Shown here piece after piece: positions 27,066-35,288 of a stretch of 64,000 nucleotides of DNA. Under the pieces are notes generated by a model that made no database searches, was not told the DNA's origin, and saw only the letters and a program-made list of their open reading frames with translations. Each line of letters opens with the position of its first letter. Position 1 is the stretch's first letter. Source of the stretch: Corallococcus soli. GTDB lineage: Bacteria; Myxococcota; Myxococcia; Myxococcales; Myxococcaceae. Made by a program: the position numbers and the translations under genes. Where the stretch lies: the NCBI RefSeq assembly GCF_014930455.1, contig NZ_JAAIYO010000018.1, positions 62,001 through 126,000 of the forward strand. The letters run 5' to 3'.

Positions 27066-27938
27066 ATGCCACGCTTCGACGAAGGCCGTCCGGAGATGAC
27101 GCTGGAGGAGTTCCGGCTCCTGCGCGACCACGTCTATGCCCACTGCGGCATCCTCATCCACGAGGACATGAAGTTCGTGATGGAGCGCCGGCTGTGGCCC
27201 CGGCTGGAGGCGCTGGGGCTCGCGGACTTCGGCGCCTACCACCGCTACCTGCGCTACGACGCCCAGCGCATCGCGGAGCTGGAAGCGGCGGTCGAGTCCC
27301 TCACCACGCACGAGACGTACTTCTTTCGCGAACCCGCGCAGCTCAAGGCCTTCTGCGAGGAGCTGCTCCCGCTGCTGGAGAAGAAGAACGCGCGCACCCG
27401 GCGGCTGCGGCTGTGGTCGGCGGGGTGCTCTTCCGGAGAAGAGGCGTACACGGTGGCGATGCTGCTGAAGGACAGCGGCCGCTTCGACGACTGGGACGTG
27501 GAGGTGCACGGCACGGACCTGTCGCGCCGGGTGCTGGCGGTGGCCCGCCGCGCCGAGTACGGGCCCAGCGCCCTGCGCGCGACGCCGCCGGACCTGCTGG
27601 AGCGCTTCTTCGTGCCCGTGGGGGTGAACCGCGTGCGCGTGCGCGACGACGTGAAGGCGTGGGTGAGCTTCGGCCACCACAACCTGGCGGACGAGGCGGC
27701 CAGCCAGCTGGTGCCGCGCACCGACGTCGTCTTCTGCCGCAACGTGATGATCTACTTCGACCAGGCCGCGCGCCGCCGCGTGCTGGGCGTCATCCGCGAC
27801 CGGCTCTGTCCCGGGGGCTACCTGCTGCTGGGCCACGCGGAGAACCTGCTCAGCCTGGGCGCGGACTTCGAGCTGGTGCACCTGAAGGGCGACCTCGTGT
27901 ACCGCCGGCCGGAGCTGCCGAACGGGGAGGGCCGCTGA
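27066..27938 (+). CDS. cheR: Chemoreceptor methyltransferase CheR
   Basis: A 290-residue enzyme that methylates receptor glutamates with S-adenosylmethionine. The N-terminal helical domain includes THETYFFREP. The SAM-binding motif is LWSAGCSSGEEAYT and the C-terminal FCRNVMIYFD is intact. The next gene cheB starts on the last base of its stop (TGATG). Its presence implies methylatable receptors encoded elsewhere. Confidence 0.95.
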   Translation: MPRFDEGRPEMTLEEFRLLRDHVYAHCGILIHEDMKFVMERRLWPRLEALGLADFGAYHRYLRYDAQRIAELEAAVESLTTHETYFFREPAQLKAFCEELLPLLEKKNARTRRLRLWSAGCSSGEEAYTVAMLLKDSGRFDDWDVEVHGTDLSRRVLAVARRAEYGPSALRATPPDLLERFFVPVGVNRVRVRDDVKAWVSFGHHNLADEAASQLVPRTDVVFCRNVMIYFDQAARRRVLGVIRDRLCPGGYLLLGHAENLLSLGADFELVHLKGDLVYRRPELPNGEGR

Positions 27939-28981
27939 TGGGACGCCCGCTCACGGTGCTCGTCATCGACGACTCGGCCACCAACCGCCGCACGCTCACC
28001 ACGCTCCTGGAGTCCTCCAACGAAGTGATGGTGCTGGACTGGGCGGGGGACGGCGAGGAGGGGCTCAAGAAGGTCCTGGACCTGAAGCCGGACGTGGTGA
28101 CGCTGGACCTGGAGATGCCCAGGCTGGGAGGCCACACCTTCCTGCGGCTGCTGATGCGCGCGTCGCCCACGCCCGTCATCGTCATCTCCAGCTACGCGCA
28201 CAAGTCGGACGTGTTCAAGGCGCTGGAATTGGGCGCGTTCGACTTCATCGCCAAGCCGCCCCGGATCACGCCGGAGACCCTGGAGCTGCTCCGGCGTGAA
28301 CTCCTGGACAAGGTGTTCGCCGCCCGCCACGTGAAGTCCGGTGGCCGCCATGGGGCCGCGCTGCGCAGCGCCGTGTTCTCCGGCGAGGCGCCCCAGGTCA
28401 TCGCCGTGGGGGCCTCCACCGGCGGGCCTCCGGCGGTGCAGCGGCTGCTGGAGGGCCTGGCCTCCGAGCCGACCGCGAGCGTGCTGGTGAGCCAGCACAT
28501 GCCCTCGCAGTTCACCCGGGCCTTCGCGGAGCGGTTGGATCGCATCGGCCCCTTCACGGTGACGGAGGCGTGTGACGGCGACGTGGTGGCGCCGGGCCAC
28601 GTCTACATCGCGCCGGGCGGCCGGCACATGGTGCTGACGGAGCGCGCGGGGCGGATGGAGCTGCGCACGCCGGGGCCCGTGCCCGCGGACAAGTACGCGC
28701 CGTCGGTGGACCGGCTCTTCGAGAGCGCGGCGGAGGTGCTGGGCTCCCGCGCGGTGGCGGTGGTGCTGACGGGCATGGGCGCGGACGGGGCGCAGGGCGT
28801 GCGCAGCGTGCGGCGTGAGGGGGGAGAGACCTGGGCCGAGTCCGAGGACACGGCGGTGGTGTTCGGCATGCCCAAGGAGGCCATCGCCACCGGGGCGGTG
28901 ACGCGGGTTTTGGCCCTGGACGCCATCGGGACGGAGCTGGCCCTGCTGGTGGGGCGGCGAAGGCAGGCCGCCGGGCAGTGA
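27938..28981 (+). CDS. cheB: Chemoreceptor methylesterase/response regulator CheB
   Basis: A 347-residue protein. The receiver domain has D11-D12 and phosphoacceptor D57 (VVTLDLEMP). After a linker, the methylesterase domain carries the catalytic triad S160 (VGASTGGPP), H187 (VSQHMPSQ) and D283 (MGADGAQG). It removes methyl groups added by CheR, giving adaptation. It overlaps cheR by one base. Confidence 0.95.
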   Translation: MGRPLTVLVIDDSATNRRTLTTLLESSNEVMVLDWAGDGEEGLKKVLDLKPDVVTLDLEMPRLGGHTFLRLLMRASPTPVIVISSYAHKSDVFKALELGAFDFIAKPPRITPETLELLRRELLDKVFAARHVKSGGRHGAALRSAVFSGEAPQVIAVGASTGGPPAVQRLLEGLASEPTASVLVSQHMPSQFTRAFAERLDRIGPFTVTEACDGDVVAPGHVYIAPGGRHMVLTERAGRMELRTPGPVPADKYAPSVDRLFESAAEVLGSRAVAVVLTGMGADGAQGVRSVRREGGETWAESEDTAVVFGMPKEAIATGAVTRVLALDAIGTELALLVGRRRQAAGQ

Positions 28982-29038
28982 ATCGGTGGTTGCCGGACAG
29001 GCCACCGCACATTCCCGGGCCGGGCGGCGCGAGGGTGC

Positions 29039-29044
29039 TAGGCT
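29039..29044 (+). promoter_or_regulatory. Possible -10 box, leaderless layout, before second cheY
   Basis: TAGGCT ends 7 nt before the ATG at 29052 with no Shine-Dalgarno between. No clear -35. Confidence 0.22.
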
Positions 29045-29051
29045 CCCGGGC

Positions 29052-29438
29052 ATGTCGCAGCAGCAGATCCGCGCGCTGGTGGTGGACGACTCGCAGGCCA
29101 TGCGCCGCAGCATCATGTACGCGCTCCAGCGGCTCACGGGCGTCGTCTGCGTGGAGGCCGAGGACGGGGTGGCGGGGCTGAAGATGCTCACCACGCAGGG
29201 CCGCTTCGACCTGGTGCTGACGGACATCAACATGCCGCTGATGGACGGGCTGAAGCTCATCAGCCACATCCGCCAGGCGCCGGAGCACCGGGGCGTGCCC
29301 ATCGTCGTCGTGACGACGGAGGGCGCGGCCGCGGACCGGGCGCGGGCCATGGCCCTGGGCGCGAGCGCCTACCTGGTGAAGCCCGTGCAGGCCCGGGTGG
29401 TGTTGGAGACGGTGAAGGAACTGCTGAAGCTCGGCTGA
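29052..29438 (+). CDS. cheY: CheY-like response regulator (second copy)
   Basis: A 128-residue single receiver domain. Acidic pair in VVDDSQAMRR, phosphoacceptor in LVLTDINMPLMDG, threonine in IVVVTTEGA and lysine in SAYLVKPVQ. It closes the che cluster. With two CheY proteins, one may drive output and the other act as a phosphate sink. There are 70 bases between cheB and this gene and 21 bases to the following ABC transporter. Confidence 0.92.
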   Translation: MSQQQIRALVVDDSQAMRRSIMYALQRLTGVVCVEAEDGVAGLKMLTTQGRFDLVLTDINMPLMDGLKLISHIRQAPEHRGVPIVVVTTEGAAADRARAMALGASAYLVKPVQARVVLETVKELLKLG

Positions 29439-29459
29439 GCTTCGGAGGCCCAGGCACGC

Positions 29460-30239
29460 ATGGAACCGGCGCTGGACGTCGAGGGGCTGGAGAAGACGTA
29501 CGGCGCGGTGCAGGCGGTGCGGGGGCTGACGTTCCAGGTGGCCCCGGGAGAGGTGCTGGGACTCGTGGGGCCCAACGGCGCGGGCAAGACGTCCACGCTG
29601 CGCTGCCTCGCCGGCATCCTGCCCCCGTCCGTGGGCCGCGTGCGGGTGGCGGGGCACGACCTGGCGGTGGGGCCGGTGGACGCGAAGCGGGCGCTGGCCT
29701 TCCTGCCGGACGAGCCGCGCTTCTTCGAATACCTCACCGTCTGGGAGCACCTGAACTTCACCGCGCGCCTCTACGGCGTGGAGGACTGGGAGCCGCGGGG
29801 CCGCGCGCTCTTGGAGGAGATGGAGCTGACGGGCCGGGAGAAGTCGCTGCCCGGGGAGCTGTCGCGGGGCATGAAGCAGAAGCTGTCCATCGCGTGCGGC
29901 TTCCTGCACCAGCCCCGGCTCATCCTGCTGGACGAACCGCTGACGGGGTTGGATCCGCTGGGCATCCGCCGGATGAAGGCGTCGCTGCGCCGCCGCGCGG
30001 AGGAGGGCACGGCGCTGGTGCTGTCGTCGCACCTGCTGCCGCTGGTGGAAGAGCTGTGCCACCGGCTGCTCATCATCGCCGGAGGCCGCGCGGTGGCGCT
30101 GGGCACGCTGCCGGAGATCCGCGAACAGCTGGCCGGTGGGGAAGGCGACGGCGCGTCGCTGGAGGAGCTGTTCGTGCGCATCACCAGCGCGGCCTCGGAG
30201 GAGCCGGAAGCGGTCGGGCCGGGGCCCCGGGCGCCGTGA
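29460..30239 (+). CDS. ABC transporter ATP-binding protein
   Basis: A 259-residue ATPase of the ABC-2 exporter type (CcmA-like). Walker A is GPNGAGKTS, the signature region is LSRGMKQKLSIA and Walker B is LILLDEPLTGLDP. A switch histidine lies in LSSHLLPL. It is coupled to the permease gene by a GTGA overlap (30236-30239). The substrate is unknown. Its position right after cheY suggests, but does not prove, shared transcription. Confidence 0.9.
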   Translation: MEPALDVEGLEKTYGAVQAVRGLTFQVAPGEVLGLVGPNGAGKTSTLRCLAGILPPSVGRVRVAGHDLAVGPVDAKRALAFLPDEPRFFEYLTVWEHLNFTARLYGVEDWEPRGRALLEEMELTGREKSLPGELSRGMKQKLSIACGFLHQPRLILLDEPLTGLDPLGIRRMKASLRRRAEEGTALVLSSHLLPLVEELCHRLLIIAGGRAVALGTLPEIREQLAGGEGDGASLEELFVRITSAASEEPEAVGPGPRAP

Positions 30240-31966
30240 GCTTCTCGCGGGCGGTGGCCTTCCTGTGGGTGCGGACCTGGCGCAACCGGCTGGTGCGTCA
30301 GGTGCAGCGGCTGAAGCGCCCGCGCTACCTGCTGGGCGCGCTGGTGGGCGCCGCGTACCTGTATTCGCTCGTGGGCCGCAGCGTGTTCGTGCAGGGCACG
30401 GGCCGGGCGGTGTCCCCGAACGCGCGGCTGTTCGCGGAGTTCTCGCTGGAGGTGTCGGTGCTGGGCACGCTGGTGACGGCGTGGGTGCTGGGCGCGGACC
30501 GGCCGGCGCTGAGCTTCACGCAGACGGAGGTGCAGTACCTCTTCCCGGCGCCCGTCACGCGCCGGGCGCTGCTGCACTACAAGCTCCTGCGGGGTTTGCT
30601 GAGCGCGACGCTGGCGGCGCTGGCGGCGACGGTGTTCGTCGGGCGCTTCACGAGCCCCCGTCCAGAGCTCTTCTTCCTGGGCGCCGCGCTGGCCATGGGC
30701 ACGCTGTACCTGCACGGCACCGCGGCGTCCTTCGTGCGCGCGTGGCTGGTGTCCCGGGGGCGCTGGGGCGGCGCCGTGCGCTGGGCGGTGGTGGGGCTGG
30801 TCCTCGTGGCGGTGACGGGGACGCTCGTGTCCACGCTCCAGGCACACCCGTGGCCGGACAACGCGGGAGCGCCCTTCGCCGTGCGGGAGTGGCTGCGCGA
30901 GGTGCTGAACGCCCCGGGCCCGCGGGCGGTGCTGTGGCCGGGCCGGGCGCTGGTGGCGCCCTCCATGGCGCGCAGCGGGCAGGACTTCCTGCGCTACCTG
31001 CCTGCGTCGCTCGCGCTGCTGCTGGCCCACTACGCCTGGGTGATGGCGGTGGAGGTGCCCTTCGAGGACTCGGCGGTGGCCAGCGCGGACGCGCGGACGC
31101 GGCAGCAGGCCCGGCGGGGCGACCGGGCCGCGCGGGGCGGGAACATCCGCGTGGGCCGGGTGCCCTTCGCGCTGAAGGCCCGGGGGCGTCCGGAGGTGGC
31201 GCTCCTGTGGAAGAACCTCATCGCGCGCAAGCGGCTGGGCGGCGGGCTGGTGATGCTGCTGGGCTTCGTGGTGATGGGCGCGCTGGTAGCGCTGGTGCTG
31301 GGCGACCTGCGGATGTTCTCGAACACGCGGGAGCTGCTGGGCCCCATGAGCCTGATGGTCGCGGTGGCGATGGCCGTCATCGGACCGACCGCGTTCCGGA
31401 CCGACCTGCGCATGGACCTGCCGAAGCTGGAGCTGCTGCGCGCGCTGCCGCTCACGGGCCGCCAGGTGGTGCGCGCGGAGCTGGCGGCGTCGGCGCTGAC
31501 GCTGGGCGTGGCGCAGTGGGTGATGTTGCTGGTGGCCCTGGTGCTGGGCGTGGGCACGGACGACGAAACGCTCGCGCCGTGGTCCACGCCGGTGGTGCTG
31601 GGGCTGCTGTCGGTGCTGCCGACGCTGGGGCTCGCGGGGCTGTTCGTGCAGAACGCGGCGGTGGTGCTGCTGCCCGCGTGGATCCCGGCGGACTCGGAGC
31701 GGGCGCGCGGCGTGGAGGCCCTGGGCCAGCGGTTGCTCACGCTGGTGGGCACGCTGGTGGTGACGCTGCTGGGACTGTTGCCCGCCGCGGTGGTGGCCCT
31801 GCTCGTGGGCTACCCGCTGTTCACTGTCATGGGTCGGTGGGCGGTGCCGCTCGCGGGGCTGGTGGCGGCGGGGGCACTCTTCGCGGAGGTGGCGCTGGGC
31901 GTCGCCTTCCTCGGTCGTGCCTTCGAGCGGCTGGACGTGTCCGAGGAACAGTCGAACGCAGGTTGA
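30236..31966 (+). CDS. ABC transporter permease (putative exporter)
   Basis: A 576-residue integral membrane protein with about ten to twelve hydrophobic segments in two halves. A basic cytoplasmic stretch lies in the middle (about residues 285-325, rich in Arg). It matches no permease subfamily I can name with confidence. The general look is of putative ABC exporters of the ABC-2 type. The GTG start follows from the 4-base overlap with the ATPase gene. Confidence 0.8.
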   Translation: MSFSRAVAFLWVRTWRNRLVRQVQRLKRPRYLLGALVGAAYLYSLVGRSVFVQGTGRAVSPNARLFAEFSLEVSVLGTLVTAWVLGADRPALSFTQTEVQYLFPAPVTRRALLHYKLLRGLLSATLAALAATVFVGRFTSPRPELFFLGAALAMGTLYLHGTAASFVRAWLVSRGRWGGAVRWAVVGLVLVAVTGTLVSTLQAHPWPDNAGAPFAVREWLREVLNAPGPRAVLWPGRALVAPSMARSGQDFLRYLPASLALLLAHYAWVMAVEVPFEDSAVASADARTRQQARRGDRAARGGNIRVGRVPFALKARGRPEVALLWKNLIARKRLGGGLVMLLGFVVMGALVALVLGDLRMFSNTRELLGPMSLMVAVAMAVIGPTAFRTDLRMDLPKLELLRALPLTGRQVVRAELAASALTLGVAQWVMLLVALVLGVGTDDETLAPWSTPVVLGLLSVLPTLGLAGLFVQNAAVVLLPAWIPADSERARGVEALGQRLLTLVGTLVVTLLGLLPAAVVALLVGYPLFTVMGRWAVPLAGLVAAGALFAEVALGVAFLGRAFERLDVSEEQSNAG

Positions 31967-31991
31967 ACCCGAGCACGAAGGGAGCATCCCC

Positions 31992-32882
31992 ATGAAGGTC
32001 GGCTTCATCGGATTGGGAAACATGGGCGCGCCAATGGCGAAGAACCTGCTGGGCGCGGGCCACGACGTCACGGTGTGGAACCGCACCGCCGCCAAGGCGC
32101 AGCCGCTGCGGGAGCAGGGCGCGCGCGTGGCGAGCACGCCCGGCGAGGCGGCGCGTGACGCGGAGGTCGTCGTGTCGATGCTGGCGGACGACCCGGCCGT
32201 GGAGGCCGCCATCCTGGGCCCGGACGGCGTCGTCGCGGCCCTGCCGAAGGGCGCGGTCCACGTCTCCTCCAGCACCATCTCCGTCGCGCTGTCGGAGCGG
32301 CTGACGAAGGCGCACGCGGAGGCGGGCCAGGGCTACGTGTCCGCCCCCGTCTTCGGCCGCCCGGAAGCCGCCGAGGGCAAGCAGCTCTGGGTCATCGCCG
32401 CCGGCCCCGGGGCGCAGGTGGAGCGCGTGCGCCCGCTGCTCACGGCGCTGGGCCGGGGCCTCACGGAGCTGGGCGAGAAGCCCTCGTCCGCCAACGTGGT
32501 GAAGCTCTCCGGCAACTTCCTCATCGCCTCCATGATGGAGGCCCTGTCGGAGGCCTTCGCCCTGGCGGAGAAGTCCGGCGTGGAGCGCGCCGCGTTCCTG
32601 GACGTCTTCAAGGCCGTCTTCGCCCGCTCGCCCATCTTCGAGAACTACGCGGGCGCCATCGCCAGGGGGCAGACCACCCCCGCGGGCTTCGCGCTGCGCC
32701 TGGGCCTCAAGGACGTGACGCTGGCGCTGGAGGCTGGGCGCGCCGCGGAGGTGCCGCTGCCGCTGGCCAGCCTCCTGCGCGACCACTTCCTCACCGGCGT
32801 CGCGCAGGGGCGCGGTGACGAGGACTGGTCCGCGCTGGGCGGACTCGCGAGGGACCGCGCGGGCCTCCCGAAGAAGGCCTGA
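31992..32882 (+). CDS. NAD-binding beta-hydroxyacid dehydrogenase (3-hydroxyisobutyrate dehydrogenase family)
   Basis: A 296-residue dehydrogenase. It starts with the NAD(P) site GFIGLGNMGAPMAKNLL. The substrate-binding segment VHVSSSTIS, the catalytic lysine in NVVKLSGNF and the C-terminal LRLGLKDVTLAL helix are typical of 3-hydroxyisobutyrate and glyoxylate/succinic-semialdehyde reductases. The exact substrate is unclear. An AAGGGAG box precedes the ATG. About 290 bases without a recognisable gene follow. Confidence 0.88.
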   Translation: MKVGFIGLGNMGAPMAKNLLGAGHDVTVWNRTAAKAQPLREQGARVASTPGEAARDAEVVVSMLADDPAVEAAILGPDGVVAALPKGAVHVSSSTISVALSERLTKAHAEAGQGYVSAPVFGRPEAAEGKQLWVIAAGPGAQVERVRPLLTALGRGLTELGEKPSSANVVKLSGNFLIASMMEALSEAFALAEKSGVERAAFLDVFKAVFARSPIFENYAGAIARGQTTPAGFALRLGLKDVTLALEAGRAAEVPLPLASLLRDHFLTGVAQGRGDEDWSALGGLARDRAGLPKKA

Positions 32883-33173
32883 GCGGACACGGCGCCTGGA
32901 ACGCGACCAGGGCCGTCCATCGAACCGGGCCCATCCTTCCTCCCGAGCGACTCGCGGGACGGTCCAGGTACTCCTTCGCCAGGATGCGCGCTTGGGTCCC
33001 GCGAAGGGACGGCACGAGAGGGGCGCTGCCCTTCGGCCAGGGTCATGAGGGCTCACCCGGAACCCACGGGCGGCGACCTGTGCTCCCGCGCGTGCGGCCC
33101 CCAGATTTCCCATGGACCCGAGGTCGGCTGAGCGACGGCTGAGCGCGGCCTCCACTCCTTGGAGGAGACAGCC

Positions 33174-33575
33174 ATGGCACGCGCAATCATCAAGAAGCTC
33201 AGCGATTCCGACGAGCACCGGCCCTTCGTCGCCCACGGCTCCGCGGATGTCTTGAAGCTCGGCGAGCTCACCATCGGTCGGGGGGTCTTCGAGCCCGGCT
33301 GGCAATGGTCGAAGGACGTGAAGCCCCTCGCCGGAACCGAGTTCTGCGAAGTCATCCACACCACCTGCGTCCTGTCCGGACAGCTGCACGTCAAGATGCG
33401 GGACGGCCAGGAGTTCGACCTGGGCCCGGGTGACGTCGCCTTCATCCCCCCGGGCCACGATGCCTGGGTCGTGGGCAAGGAGCCCTGCCGCGCCGTGGAC
33501 TTCACCGGCGCGGAGGACTACGCCCGCGTCCAGGCACGCAAGGAGGAGGAGGCGGAGCCCTCCGTCCTCCAGTAG
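33174..33575 (+). CDS. Small cupin-domain protein
   Basis: A 133-residue single cupin barrel. It has GTEFCEVIHTTCVLSGQLHV (first cupin motif) and GDVAFIPPGHDAWVV (second motif), ending with a Glu-rich tail. Such proteins may bind a metal or a small ligand. No enzyme activity can be assigned. A strong GGAGGAG lies 8 nt before the ATG at 33174, which decides the start over an in-frame TTG at 33159. A hairpin separates it from the convergent asnS. Confidence 0.8.
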   Translation: MARAIIKKLSDSDEHRPFVAHGSADVLKLGELTIGRGVFEPGWQWSKDVKPLAGTEFCEVIHTTCVLSGQLHVKMRDGQEFDLGPGDVAFIPPGHDAWVVGKEPCRAVDFTGAEDYARVQARKEEEAEPSVLQ

Positions 33576-33606
33576 GCGCGGCGGGCGGTACAAGCCCAGG
33601 GGCCTT

Positions 33607-33637
33607 GGACCGCGGGTGGAGGCTCCACCCACGGTCC
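33607..33637 (-). terminator. Hairpin between convergent cupin gene and asnS
   Basis: A 14-bp stem with a 3-base loop (33607-33620 with 33624-33637). On the minus strand it is fully paired with one T-G wobble; on the plus strand it has one C-A mismatch. It therefore best serves asnS, whose stop is 14 bases away. No U-run follows. Confidence 0.5.
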
Positions 33638-33650
33638 GGCGGCGCGGGGC

Positions 33651-35051
<1,401 letters not shown>

Positions 35052-35083
35052 GGCGCTCTCCCTCTGCTCCAGACCGGGAAGGC

Positions 35084-35112
35084 GAGTTAGTCGTGCCCGG
35101 GCCGGAGGGCAA
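35084..35112 (-). promoter_or_regulatory. Sigma-70-like promoter of asnS
   Basis: On the minus strand TTGCCC, a 17-bp spacer and TAACTC. Transcription would start about 26 nt before the asnS ATG, upstream of its GGGAGAG ribosome site. Confidence 0.5.
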
Positions 35113-35247
35113 GCACCGTGCGAGGCCCGCCCCCGGCCCGGGGCACCCACATGGGGCGCCCCGGTCAGGTTTCCGGGCCAGGCGACCGTCCGGGGAGGCA
35201 GGCCGCACGGGGGTGGACGGTCCCCGCCTCCGACGCGGCGAGACTTG

Positions 35248-35277
35248 TTGCCCGCATGTCGCACCTCCCGCTAAGAG
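35248..35277 (+). promoter_or_regulatory. Possible promoter of leuS
   Basis: TTGCCC, an 18-bp spacer and TAAGAG (35272-35277) end 11 nt before the leuS ATG. This argues against the in-frame ATG at 35256, which would fall inside the promoter. Confidence 0.4.
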
Positions 35278-35288
35278 ACTGGAAAGCC

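Noticed and set aside
32791-33048. Short open frames on both strands in the gap between the dehydrogenase and the cupin gene.
   Set aside because: No ribosome site, no recognised domain and Arg/Ser/Pro-rich composition. The 291-base gap holds nothing I can support.
35256-35288. An upstream in-frame ATG (35256) that would lengthen leuS by 11 residues.
   Set aside because: It falls inside the predicted -35/-10 of leuS and lacks a ribosome site. LeuRS homology starts after the ATG at 35289.
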